DNA from: CAISIP01 sp965278985
GTDB taxonomy: Bacteria; Pseudomonadota; Gammaproteobacteria; Burkholderiales; Burkholderiaceae_C
Direction: 5' to 3'
Assembly: GCA_965278985.1 (NCBI GenBank)
Contig: OZ257131.1
Location: forward strand, 1,550,001-1,614,000
Length of the DNA: 64,000 nucleotides
The notes beneath the pieces are model-generated. The model ran no database searches and was not told the origin of the DNA. It saw nothing but the letters and a program-made list of their open reading frames with translations. The position numbers and the translations under genes were made by a program. Below, in pieces: positions 35,111-42,903 of this stretch; the stretch's first letter is position 1, and every line of letters starts with the position of its first letter.

Positions 35111-35933
35111 GCTGCTGCGACCACTGCAGCACGATGCGGTGCAGTTGCTCCACCCCATCGGTCAGCGCGGCCGGCCCGGGCTGCAGGATATTGGCCGACT
35201 TGATCTCGAAGAGCTGCGCATCCCGCACCGCCGGCACGCCGGCCCAACCGGGCCGCGCCGCCACCTTCTCGGCACGGAACTTCTTGCCGCACCACGAGCC
35301 GATGACGATGTCCGGCGCGCGGCGCACGATCTCGGCGCCGTCGGCGATGATGCGCTGCTTGCCCATCGGCTCCACGGCCAGCTCGGGGAAACAGTCATCA
35401 CCGCCCGCGATGCCCACCAGCTCGGACACCCAGCGGATCGCGCTGATGTGGGGCTCGTCCCACTCTTCGAAAAATACGCGCGGGCGCCGGGGCAGCGCCG
35501 CCGCGGCCTGCGTGATGGCCTCCAGCCGTGCCCGCATGCCATCGACCAATACACGGCCGCGCTCTGCCTGCCCCACCATGGCGGCGACCTGTGCCAGCAT
35601 GGAGAAGATCTCCGCCACGCTGCGCTGGTTGAAGACCGTCACCTGCACGCCGTGGCGGATGAGTTCGGCCGCGATGTCGGCCTGCAGGTCCGAGAAACCG
35701 AAGACGCAGTCCGGCCGCAACGCCAGGATCTTGTCGATCTTGGCGCTCAGGAAGGCGCTGACCTTCGGCTTCTCCTCGCGCGCCCGCCGTGGCCGCACGG
35801 TGTAGCCCGAGATGCCGACGATGCGGTGCTCCTGCCCCAGCAGGTACAACCACTCGGTGGTTTCCTCGGTGAGGCAGACGATGCGCTGCGGGCCCTGCAG
35901 CCACGCGGTATCGCGCCAGGATGACGTGCTCAT
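35100..35933 (-). CDS. Signal-less BtuF-like substrate-binding-domain protein
   Basis: The 277-aa protein has the BtuF/periplasmic-binding-protein fold: RIVCLTEETTEWLYLLGQEHRIVGISGYT, LALRPDCVFGFSDLQADIAAELIRHGV, and a second lobe with FEEWDEPHISAIRWVSELVGIAGG and ADGAEIVRRAPDIVIGSWCGKKF. Unlike the btuF gene next to it, it has no signal peptide: the start MSTSSWRDTAWLQGPQ runs straight into the first strand. That predicts a cytoplasmic location. Similar proteins are annotated only as cobalamin-binding in related genomes. It may bind or shuttle corrinoids between salvage enzymes, which is speculative. Stop and start overlap neighbouring cob genes. Confidence 0.8.
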   Translation of the reverse strand: MSTSSWRDTAWLQGPQRIVCLTEETTEWLYLLGQEHRIVGISGYTVRPRRAREEKPKVSAFLSAKIDKILALRPDCVFGFSDLQADIAAELIRHGVQVTVFNQRSVAEIFSMLAQVAAMVGQAERGRVLVDGMRARLEAITQAAAALPRRPRVFFEEWDEPHISAIRWVSELVGIAGGDDCFPELAVEPMGKQRIIADGAEIVRRAPDIVIGSWCGKKFRAEKVAARPGWAGVPAVRDAQLFEIKSANILQPGPAALTDGVEQLHRIVLQWSQQHGR

Positions 35934-37318
35934 GCGGATGCTCCGAACAGCGAGGCCGTGGCTGCGGGATCCGACGGGAACCAGGCATGGAAATAACTCG
36001 CGCGCAAGGACCCCTGCACATACACCGCCTCGCCCTGCCCCGCAGCTGGCGACGCGCCGGGCCGCTGCGTGCGTGCGATGGGCGCAAGCGGCGTCTCGCA
36101 GGTCGAGTAGTGGAAGCTGTGCCCGCGCAGCAGGCCACCATCCAGCGCCAGCTGCTGCGGCCCGATGGCTGCGGGCCGGGGCTGCATGCGCACCACGCCG
36201 GGCAGCAGGCCCCATTGCGGTACGGCCTCGCCATCGGCCAGCACGATCTCGTCGAAGAGCGGCATCATGCCCCCACACTCCGCCCAGACCGCACGCCCGG
36301 CGTCCACGTGCGTGCGCACCGCGTCGCGCAACGCGGTGTTGGCAGCAAGGCGCCGGGCATGGAGTTCGGGGTATCCACCGGGCAACCATACCGCATCGCA
36401 GGTGGGCAGCGCGTTGTCCTGCAGCGGTGAGAAGAACACCAGCTCCGCGCCCAGCGCGCGCAGGCACTCCAGGTTCGCGGCATAGATGAAGCAGCAGGCG
36501 GCATCGCGCGCGATGGCGATGCGCCGGCCACGCAAGGGTCGCTGCGTGGCAACCGCGGGCGCAGGGATCGGTGGCGCCTCGAAGTCCACCGACCACGGCG
36601 CAGATTCCGTAGATTTCGCGAGGCTGCGCTGACCCAGGGGCGTGGCGGCCAACGCATCGGCGGCGGCGTCCAGGCGCTGCAGCGCATCCTTCACCTCGGT
36701 GGCCGCGCGCAAGCCCAGGTGCCGCTCGGGCAGCGCCAGCCGCGGGTCGCGCGGCAATGCGCCCATCCACTGCGCAGGATCCTGCAGTGACGCCTGCAGC
36801 ATGCCCGCGTGGGCCTCGCCCGCCACGCGGTTGGCCATCACGCCAGCCCATCGCAGGCCGGGCTGGTAATGCTGCAGCCCGTAGGCCAGCGCCCCGAAGG
36901 TGCCTGCCATGGCCGAGGAGTCCACCACCGCCATGACGGGCAGGCCGAGGAGGCGCGCGAGTTCCGCGGCACTGGGCTCGCCATCGAAGAGGCCCATGAC
37001 GCCCTCGACGATGACCAGGTCCGCCTCTTGCGCTGCCGCATGCAGGCGCGCGCGGCAGTCTTCCTCGCCCGTCATCCACAGGTCCAACTGGTGAACCGGC
37101 GCGCCACTGGCCAACTCGAGCCAGAACGGGTCCAGGAAGTCCGGCCCGCACTTGAAGGCCCGCACGCGCCGGCCCTGGCGCGCGTGCAGGCGTGCCAGCG
37201 CGCAGGCGACCGTGGTCTTGCCCTGGCCGGAGGCCGGAGCGGCCACCAGCACTGCCGCGCAGCGCGTGGACGCCTGCGGCACGGACGGCGGGCCGCCCAT
37301 CAGGCCCCTCTCCGCCAT
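35930..37318 (-). CDS. cobB: Cobyrinic acid a,c-diamide synthase (CobB/CbiA)
   Basis: CbiA/CobB amidates the a and c side chains of the corrin ring using glutamine and ATP. The 462-aa protein has an N-terminal ATP domain (VAAPASGQGKTTVACAL, KCGPDFLDP, VEGVMGLFDG) and a C-terminal class I amidotransferase domain with the catalytic Cys in AVWAECGGMMPLFD, AVWLPGGYPELHARRL before it, and HSFHYSTCET. Presence of this early-acting enzyme without ring-forming genes here suggests it acts on scavenged or partly degraded corrinoids, or that ring genes lie elsewhere. It starts 24 bases after the btuB stop. Confidence 0.93.
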   Translation of the reverse strand: MAERGLMGGPPSVPQASTRCAAVLVAAPASGQGKTTVACALARLHARQGRRVRAFKCGPDFLDPFWLELASGAPVHQLDLWMTGEEDCRARLHAAAQEADLVIVEGVMGLFDGEPSAAELARLLGLPVMAVVDSSAMAGTFGALAYGLQHYQPGLRWAGVMANRVAGEAHAGMLQASLQDPAQWMGALPRDPRLALPERHLGLRAATEVKDALQRLDAAADALAATPLGQRSLAKSTESAPWSVDFEAPPIPAPAVATQRPLRGRRIAIARDAACCFIYAANLECLRALGAELVFFSPLQDNALPTCDAVWLPGGYPELHARRLAANTALRDAVRTHVDAGRAVWAECGGMMPLFDEIVLADGEAVPQWGLLPGVVRMQPRPAAIGPQQLALDGGLLRGHSFHYSTCETPLAPIARTQRPGASPAAGQGEAVYVQGSLRASYFHAWFPSDPAATASLFGASA

Positions 37319-37342
37319 GCCAGGCGAGGCGTCAGCGGCACG

Positions 37343-39214
37343 TCACATGTCCCAGGACAGCGACACGAACGCGTTGCGACCCGGCGTGGTGTAGGGTATC
37401 GCCAGCACATAGGTTTTGTCGGTCAGGTTGTTGATCCGCGCCAGCAGCGACAGGTTCTTCTGGACGCGCCAGTCGAAGCCCACGTTGACCACGCCGTAGC
37501 CGCCCAAGGTATCGCGCCCCGTGAAGCTGATGTTGTTGTCCACGCGGTTGCTGGACATCTTGAGCTCACCGAAGACATCGAAGTCGCCCAGGCGCTGCGT
37601 GACGCGGGCGTTCAGCACGTTGCGCGCCACACGCACGAGGCGCAGGTTGTTGGAGGCCGGCGCCGTGGAGAAGCTGCGCGGATCGGCGTAGTCGTAGGAC
37701 ACGGAATACGTGGTGTCGCGCATCTGGCTGGAAGCCGTCAGCGTCACGCCACGCAATTCTGCGCGTGAGCTCTGGACGTTGGTGCCCGGATCGATGAAAC
37801 CCTCGATGTCGTTGCGGTAGAGCACCGCACCCAGCGCCAGGTTGCCCTGCTGGTAACGCAGGCCCACCTCGGCCGCCTTGTTGCGCTGCGGCTGGAGCAG
37901 CGGATTGCCGAAGCCCGGGAAATACAGCTGGTTGAAGGTCGGTGCCTGGAAGCTGGTGCCCGCGCTGGCCACCACGCGCAGCGTCTCCGTGAGGCGGTAG
38001 CCACCGGAGAGCGCCCAGTTGCTGAAGCCGCCGAACTGCGAGTTGTCGTCGCGCCGCACCACTGCCAGGACGTCCCAGTCCTTGCGGTTCAGTGCATAGG
38101 ACAGCAGCGCGCTGCGCACGTCGCGCTTGGTGACGGTGTAGAGCGTGGAGCTGTCGACCTTCTCCGAGCGGTCTTCCAGCGTCACCGACAACACGTCGTC
38201 GCCGAAGCGGATGTCGTTCTGCCAGCTGAACTGGTCGCGGTCGGTATTGAAGCGGCTGGTGCCGCCGAAGGCGCCATCGGACACGCGGTAATAGTCGCTG
38301 ACGGACTTGTCGTCGGCGCGGCCGAGCAGGAAGGTGGATTTCCAGTCCTTGGTCCATTGCGCGTCCCAGCGCAGCGTGGCATTGTCCGTGCGCGGCTTGG
38401 CATAGGCGTTGGACGTGAGGCGCGTCAGGCCCAGCGGGTTGGGAAACGGTGTGCCGTCGAACTGGTAGTCCGTCTTGCTGTGCAGCAGGCCGAGCGTGAG
38501 CTTGTGGTCGTTGTTGAACTTGAAGCTCAGCTTGGCGTCGGCGCTGGTGGATTCGAAGCCATCGTCGTCCGGGTTGTAGCTGCCGGAGGCGGGGTTGGAG
38601 ATGACCGAGATGCCCGAGGCTTTCTCGCGCGACACGCCGAAGCTGTAGCCGATGGCGCCGCTGCTGCCACGGACGGAGGCGCCCAGCTGGCGCTGGCCAT
38701 CGGAACCGAAACCGACATTGCCGTGGATGGCCACGCCGTCGACCGGGTCGCGCGTGAAGATCTGGATCACGCCGCCCACGGCATCGGGGCCGTACAGCGC
38801 CGACGCGGCCCCGCGCAGGATCTCGATGCGCTCGATGCGCTCCAGCGGCAGGTTCTCGATGGAGGCGCCGCCGGACGTGGCGGAACCGACACGGATGCCG
38901 TCGACCAGCACGATCGACTGGGACGAGGTCGCGCCACGCAGGAAGATGCCGGTCGTGGAGCGGTAGCTTCCGTTGGTCGTGATCTGCACGCCAGGCTGCT
39001 GCGCCAGGACGTCGCGCAACGACCCCTGGCCCGCCTGTTGCAAGGTCTCGCGGTTGATGACCGTGACATCGGCCAGCAACTCGGTGATGGGCGTCTCGAT
39101 GCGCGTGGCGGTGACGACGACCACGGGAAGCTGGGTCTGCGCGAAAACAGGAAAAGCAGCCGCAACGGCCAGCGGCAACACGCCGACCCGTGCACGGGGG
39201 GAGAAGGATTTCAT
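37343..39214 (-). CDS. btuB: TonB-dependent cobalamin receptor BtuB
   Basis: BtuB is the outer-membrane barrel that imports B12 with energy from TonB. The 623-aa protein has a signal peptide (LPLAVAAAFPVFAQ) and a TonB box PVVVVTATRIET. The plug domain has LRDVLAQQPGVQITTNG, FLRGATSSQSIVLVDGIRV and IEILRGAASALYGPDAVGGVIQI, followed by a long beta-barrel ending in FVSLSWDM with the aromatic residue of outer-membrane proteins. It is the first gene of the operon and is preceded by the cobalamin riboswitch. Confidence 0.95.
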   Translation of the reverse strand: MKSFSPRARVGVLPLAVAAAFPVFAQTQLPVVVVTATRIETPITELLADVTVINRETLQQAGQGSLRDVLAQQPGVQITTNGSYRSTTGIFLRGATSSQSIVLVDGIRVGSATSGGASIENLPLERIERIEILRGAASALYGPDAVGGVIQIFTRDPVDGVAIHGNVGFGSDGQRQLGASVRGSSGAIGYSFGVSREKASGISVISNPASGSYNPDDDGFESTSADAKLSFKFNNDHKLTLGLLHSKTDYQFDGTPFPNPLGLTRLTSNAYAKPRTDNATLRWDAQWTKDWKSTFLLGRADDKSVSDYYRVSDGAFGGTSRFNTDRDQFSWQNDIRFGDDVLSVTLEDRSEKVDSSTLYTVTKRDVRSALLSYALNRKDWDVLAVVRRDDNSQFGGFSNWALSGGYRLTETLRVVASAGTSFQAPTFNQLYFPGFGNPLLQPQRNKAAEVGLRYQQGNLALGAVLYRNDIEGFIDPGTNVQSSRAELRGVTLTASSQMRDTTYSVSYDYADPRSFSTAPASNNLRLVRVARNVLNARVTQRLGDFDVFGELKMSSNRVDNNISFTGRDTLGGYGVVNVGFDWRVQKNLSLLARINNLTDKTYVLAIPYTTPGRNAFVSLSWDM

Positions 39215-39244
39215 GGTGAAAACAAACGCGACAAAACACCCTGT

Positions 39245-39260
39245 CCGTCGTCCCCGACGG
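39245..39260 (-). terminator. Hairpin in the btuB leader, candidate riboswitch expression platform
   Basis: Read on the minus strand, CCGTCG, four bases, CGACGG form a perfect stem; ACAGGGTGTTTTGTCG follows, with a short T run. It lies between the aptamer and the btuB start (39214). It could terminate transcription or mask the ribosome-binding region when B12 is bound. The stem is seen; its role is inference, and the T run is weak. Confidence 0.4.
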
Positions 39261-39289
39261 CACGTGGGCTTAACAGAAGCGCGCGGACG

Positions 39290-39480
39290 CGCCTCCACCT
39301 CGTTGGCCGGTATCCGGGCTGGTGGACATTCCCCGTCGCCTTCCCAGGTGCCTTCTTGGGCACCCAGTGGCCTTGACAGAGATGGATTCCCGCGAGGGGA
39401 ATCGGTCCACTTACCGTTGCGGGGGCAGCGCAGGTTAGGCGGGCCGCGTGCGGCACATCCCTCCTGCTTCCCGTTGAACT
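39290..39480 (-). promoter_or_regulatory. Cobalamin riboswitch
   Basis: Read on the minus strand, the order is: GGGAAGCAGGAGGGATGTGC at the 5' side, the strongly conserved GCCCCCGCAACGGTAAG (39426-39410), a variable stem with GGAATCC and GGGAAGGC, and the B12 box AGCCCGGATACCGGCC at 39320-39305. These are the diagnostic blocks of the adenosylcobalamin-type riboswitch in their usual order. Such elements repress B12 synthesis and transport genes when the coenzyme is abundant. The downstream operon of 13 genes starts with btuB. Confidence 0.94.
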
Positions 39481-39571
39481 GCCGCACAGGAATCGCGCGG
39501 CGAGCACCAACAAGCGGCATTGTAAGCGCGCGTAAGCCTGCCCCAGCGGCCCGCCTTACAATCCGCAGCCC

Positions 39572-39805
39572 ATGGCCCACCCCACCACGATCGACAAACT
39601 CGCGGAGCGCATCGAACGGCTGCTGGTGCGCCACGCCGAACTGCAACGCACCAATGCGCTGCTGGCCAGCCAGGTGGAGAGCCTGACGCAGGAGCGCGAC
39701 TCGCTGAAGTCGCGCCTGAGCGCGGCGCGGGCGCGGGTGGATGCCCTGCTGGACCGCCTGCCCGAGGCCAACGGCAACCATCCTGCGCACAAGGGCCAGC
39801 CATGA
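39572..39805 (+). CDS. ZapB-like small coiled-coil protein
   Basis: The 77-aa protein is one long heptad-type coiled coil (LAERIERLLVRHAELQRTNALLASQVESL and further LRSRL-type repeats) with a short tail. Proteins of this kind are encoded directly upstream of zapA in beta- and gammaproteobacteria (TIGR02449-type) and are thought to act in division, as ZapB does. Its stop overlaps the zapA start in an ATGA. A TACAAT hexamer at 39557-39562 lies ten bases before the ATG. Confidence 0.8.
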   Translation: MAHPTTIDKLAERIERLLVRHAELQRTNALLASQVESLTQERDSLKSRLSAARARVDALLDRLPEANGNHPAHKGQP

Positions 39806-40140
39806 AGCAACTCGAAGTCCAGATCATGGGGCAGAGCTATCTGCTGGGCTGCCCCGAGGGTGGCGAGCAGCGACTGCTGGAGGCCGTGGAACGCGTCGAC
39901 ACCGCCATGTGCAAGATCCGCGACGGCGGCAAGGTGCGCGCGCGCGATCGCATCGCGGTGCTGGCGGCGCTGAACCTCGCCTTCGACCTCAGCGACAACG
40001 GTGCATCGTCGCCGGCAGTGCAGCATGCCGCAGCCTCGACGGGTTTCGCCGACAGCAGCCTCGGGGACGACGACGCCATGTTGGCGAGCCTGCTCGACCG
40101 GGTCGACCGCGCGCTGGGCGACGACGGCCAGCTGCTCTGA
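39802..40140 (+). CDS. zapA: Cell division protein ZapA
   Basis: ZapA cross-links FtsZ filaments and stabilises the division ring. The 112-aa protein has the characteristic N-terminal beta-hairpin (EVQIMGQSYLLGCPEGGEQRLLEAVERVD) and the central RDRIAVLAALNLAFDL helix. Its coupling to the small coiled-coil gene upstream and the 6S RNA gene downstream is the gene order known in related bacteria. Confidence is high from sequence and context together. Confidence 0.92.
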   Translation: MKQLEVQIMGQSYLLGCPEGGEQRLLEAVERVDTAMCKIRDGGKVRARDRIAVLAALNLAFDLSDNGASSPAVQHAAASTGFADSSLGDDDAMLASLLDRVDRALGDDGQLL

Positions 40141-40205
40141 AACGGGTCGCAGGCTGTTACCGAGATTGCCACGCGGATTTCATGCATTCGCCCGCACCCA
40201 GGGCC

Positions 40206-40211
40206 TACAAT
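40206..40211 (+). promoter_or_regulatory. Predicted -10 box of the 6S RNA gene
   Basis: TACAAT at 40206-40211 lies about seven bases before the 5' end of the predicted 6S RNA. The region 17 bases upstream has only a poor -35 (TGCATT at 40183-40188). Confidence 0.55.
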
Positions 40212-40217
40212 ATTCCT

Positions 40218-40395
40218 CGTCTGCGGTGCCCATCGGGCTTTATATTTCCTGCACCAATGCTCTTCGAGCTCGGGCTTGGAACATCGCCTGGCTGGTGTGA
40301 TCATCTCGCGTCAGATGAACCCGAATCCAACGCTGACCTCGCCCACCTGAACCCCGGTTCAGGATGCCGGTCCGGTGACACACTGCAGACACCCT
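40218..40395 (+). ncRNA. ssrS: 6S RNA
   Basis: 6S RNA binds sigma-70 RNA polymerase through an open-promoter-like bulge and represses transcription in stationary phase. The ends pair: GTCTGCGGTG near 40219-40228 with CACACTGCAGAC near 40379-40390 form the closing stem. Near the 3' side ACCTGAACCCCGGTTCAGG (40345-40363) matches the hairpin ACCTTGAACCAAGGGTTCAAGG of the E. coli RNA. The position right after zapA is where ssrS lies in related betaproteobacteria. A terminator follows at about 40406. Exact ends are estimated. Confidence 0.85.
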
Positions 40396-40405
40396 CTTCC
40401 CTGAA

Positions 40406-40434
40406 GCGCGCCCCCGAGGCGCGCTTCTTTTTGG
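40406..40434 (+). terminator. Rho-independent terminator after the 6S RNA gene
   Basis: GCGCGCCCCCGAGGCGCGC folds into a strong stem-loop (GCGCGCC / GGCGCGC with CCCGA-type loop) followed by TTCTTTTT at 40425-40432. Its position immediately after the 6S RNA supports a role in ending that transcript. Confidence 0.82.
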
Positions 40435-40450
40435 GGCTCTGACGCTGTCC

Positions 40451-41248
40451 ATGTTCACACCCACGCTGATCGCGGAGCTGGTCCTGCTCGGGCTGTGCAC
40501 GGGCTTCCTCGCCGGCATGCTGGGCCTGGGCGGCGGCATGATGATGGTGCCCTTCATGACCATGATCCTGGCCTCGCGCGGCTTCCCCGAGGCCTACACG
40601 GTCAAGATCGCGGTGGCCACCTCGCTGGCCACGATCTGCTTCACTTCCCTGTCTTCGGTGCGGGCGCACCAGCAGCGGGGTGCCGTGCTGTGGCCCGTCA
40701 CGCGAGTGCTGGCGCCGGGCATCCTGGCGGGCTCGTTCCTGGGTGCGCAGGTCGCGGCGGCGCTCCCGGCACGGGCACTGGCGATGGCCTTCTCGGTGTT
40801 TGTGGCGTTCTCGGCCACACAGATGCTCCTGAACCGCAAGCCCCGGCCCTCGCGCACCCTTCCGGGCCCCGTGGGCATGTTCGGCGCGGGCGGCGTGATC
40901 GGCCTCCTGTCGGCACTGCTGGGCGCCGGTGGGGCCTTCATCTCGGTGCCCTTCATGACCTGGTGCAACGTGCCCATGCACAAGGCCGTGGGCACGTCCG
41001 CCTCGCTGGGCTTTCCGATCGCACTGGCCGGGACGCTGGGCTACGCGGTCGCCGGCTGGAGCCTGCCCGCGCAGATGCCCGGCACCTGGGGCTATCTGTA
41101 CCTGCCGGGGCTGCTGGTGCTGTCCATCGCCAGTGTGCTGTCCGCGCCCTGGGGTGCGCGGGTTGCGCACGGCATGGATGTGGCACCGCTCAAGCGCGTG
41201 TTCGCGGTGATGCTCTACGGAATGGCGGCGTACTTCCTGTTGCGCTGA
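40451..41248 (+). CDS. TauE/SafE family sulfite exporter-like permease
   Basis: This 265-aa inner-membrane protein has about eight hydrophobic helices and the two internal repeats of the TauE/SafE family, seen in GFLAGMLGLGGGMMMVPFMT and GLLSALLGAGGAFISVPFMTW. Family members export sulfite, sulfoacetate or related small anions, and many have unknown substrates. No neighbouring sulfur genes are present to indicate which. It is followed by the HCCA isomerase-like gene on the same strand. Confidence 0.88.
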   Translation: MFTPTLIAELVLLGLCTGFLAGMLGLGGGMMMVPFMTMILASRGFPEAYTVKIAVATSLATICFTSLSSVRAHQQRGAVLWPVTRVLAPGILAGSFLGAQVAAALPARALAMAFSVFVAFSATQMLLNRKPRPSRTLPGPVGMFGAGGVIGLLSALLGAGGAFISVPFMTWCNVPMHKAVGTSASLGFPIALAGTLGYAVAGWSLPAQMPGTWGYLYLPGLLVLSIASVLSAPWGARVAHGMDVAPLKRVFAVMLYGMAAYFLLR

Positions 41249-41315
41249 CAAGGCGCATCCCGCGTGCACAATGCGTGGCACGCACACATCAAGCGCACGG
41301 CACGAGGAGCACGAC

Positions 41316-41936
41316 ATGGTGGAATTCTTCTTCGACTGTTCCAGTCCCTGGACCTACCTGGCCTTTCACAACATCCAGCCGATGTTGCGCGAACTCGGCG
41401 AGCCGGTACGCTGGCGCCCGATCCTCGTGGGCGGCATCTTCAACACCATCAACCCTACGGTCTATGCGCAACGCGAGCACCCCGTGCCCGCCAAGGACGC
41501 CTACATGCGCAAGGACCTGCGCGACTGGGCGCGACTGGCAGGGCTGCAGATCGTGATGCCGCCGCGCATCTTCCCCATCAACAGCGTCAAGGCCATGCGC
41601 GGCTGCCTGTGGCTGGAGCCGCAGGGCAAGCTGCCGGAGTTCGCGCGGGCCGTCTTCGAGGCCTACTGGAGCCGCGAGGAGGACATCGCCGACGACGCGG
41701 TGCTGGCCCGCATCTGCGCGCAGTGCGACATCGACCCGGAGGCCTTCGCGCGCGGCATCACGGGTGAGGCGATCAAGGCGCAGTTGCGCACGAACACCGA
41801 CGAACTGATCGCGCGCGGCGGCTTCGGCTCGCCCACGATCTTCCTGGGCAAGGACATGTATTTCGGGAACGACCGGCTGGTGCTGCTGCGCGAGGCCGTC
41901 CTGCGGCGCAATGCGGTGGGCTTGCAGGCGATCTGA
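41316..41936 (+). CDS. DsbA-fold protein, 2-hydroxychromene-2-carboxylate isomerase family
   Basis: HCCA isomerases are GSH-dependent kappa-class-like enzymes (thioredoxin fold) that act in naphthalene-type aromatic degradation; many relatives have unknown substrates. The 206-aa protein starts FFFDCSSPWTYLAFHNIQP, where Ser replaces the redox Cys pair of DsbA and Ser10 is the expected GSH-activating residue. It ends with GGFGSPTIFLGKDMYFGNDRL, typical of the family. The ATG at 41316 follows a GAGGAG site. No ring-degradation genes adjoin it, so function is uncertain. Confidence 0.82.
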   Translation: MVEFFFDCSSPWTYLAFHNIQPMLRELGEPVRWRPILVGGIFNTINPTVYAQREHPVPAKDAYMRKDLRDWARLAGLQIVMPPRIFPINSVKAMRGCLWLEPQGKLPEFARAVFEAYWSREEDIADDAVLARICAQCDIDPEAFARGITGEAIKAQLRTNTDELIARGGFGSPTIFLGKDMYFGNDRLVLLREAVLRRNAVGLQAI

Positions 41937-41960
41937 AGTAACCGCATGCCCGGCCCGGGC

Positions 41961-42815
41961 TCAGACGCCCGGCAGCGGCTGCTGCAATGCCCATGACGCG
42001 GGCGCCAGGGGCCGGGCCGTGCCGTCGGCCCACTGCTGCCATCCGTAGAGCGACGCGAACACGAAGGGTGCCGCCGCAGCGCCCGCGCCGCCCACACGCT
42101 CGGTGCCGCGCCGCACGCTGTCCATGAACCAAGCGGGCAGCCCCAGGTGATAAGGATTGCGGGCGACCTCGCCCACATGCTGGCTCAGCGCGCCCATCAG
42201 CGCGCCGACCTCCGGCGCACCCAGTTCCACCATCAGGCCGGGCCGGGACTGCGTGTTCCAGTATTCGCTGAAGGCCAGGCGCGCCTCGAAGTCCGGCGGC
42301 ATGCGGCGCAGCGCCTCCATCACGAGCAGGTGCGTGCCGATGTGCGCGGGGTGGCCATCATCGTCGTGCGGACACACCACGACACGCGGCCGGTGCGTGC
42401 GCAGGAGTTCGGCCACCTGCGCCACGCAGGCCTCCCAATGGGCGGGCTCGGCAGTGGCCGTGGCGGGTGCGATGCGCTCCATGCCATGCTGGTGTTCGCC
42501 GGTCGCGCTCAGGAGGTCGAAGCCGAGGAACGCGCAGCAATCCTGCAGTTCCTGCCAGCGCGCGGGACGCCTCGGCACGTTGCTGCCCAGGGTCACCGCC
42601 ACATTGGCCACACGCCATCCCTCGCGGCGCAGGCGATAGGGCAAGGCACCCGCCACAGCCTCGTCGTCGGGATGCGGCGAGAACACCATGCACACGGGCG
42701 CATCGGGCGCCAGCGCGGGCAGCGGCAACGGCGTGGCCATGTCGGCGCGCAGTGCGGCACCACTGGCCCACAGCTGTGCGAACCCCAGCGCATACCCTTC
42801 GAAGAGATCGTGCAT
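41961..42815 (-). CDS. PIG-L family deacetylase
   Basis: PIG-L/LmbE proteins are zinc-dependent N-acetylglucosaminyl-type deacetylases; substrates vary from lipids to small metabolites. The 284-aa protein has the metal-binding motif MVFSPHPDDEAVAGALPY (His-Pro-Asp-Asp-Glu), with the third ligand in VVCPHDDDGHPAHIG. No export signal is seen. The gene stands alone, converging with the isomerase-like gene and downstream of the phaB terminator. Confidence 0.86.
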   Translation of the reverse strand: MHDLFEGYALGFAQLWASGAALRADMATPLPLPALAPDAPVCMVFSPHPDDEAVAGALPYRLRREGWRVANVAVTLGSNVPRRPARWQELQDCCAFLGFDLLSATGEHQHGMERIAPATATAEPAHWEACVAQVAELLRTHRPRVVVCPHDDDGHPAHIGTHLLVMEALRRMPPDFEARLAFSEYWNTQSRPGLMVELGAPEVGALMGALSQHVGEVARNPYHLGLPAWFMDSVRRGTERVGGAGAAAAPFVFASLYGWQQWADGTARPLAPASWALQQPLPGV

Positions 42816-42836
42816 GGTCGGAAGATGCTCCCAATG

Positions 42837-42860
42837 AAAAGGCCCCGCCGAAGCGGGGCC
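42837..42860 (-). terminator. Rho-independent terminator of the phaCAB operon
   Basis: On the minus strand GGCCCCGCTTCGGCGGGGCC is followed by TTTT. The stem of eight GC pairs with a TTCG loop is very stable and lies downstream of the phaB stop. Confidence 0.9.
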
Positions 42861-42903
42861 GGGACTGCGGAGTATGCCCGCGGACGGTGTCAGTCCCTGC
42901 CCC

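Noticed and set aside
33630..35924. 764-codon plus-strand frame opposite btuF, cobU and the BtuF-like gene
   Set aside because: It is an antisense shadow with low-complexity composition.
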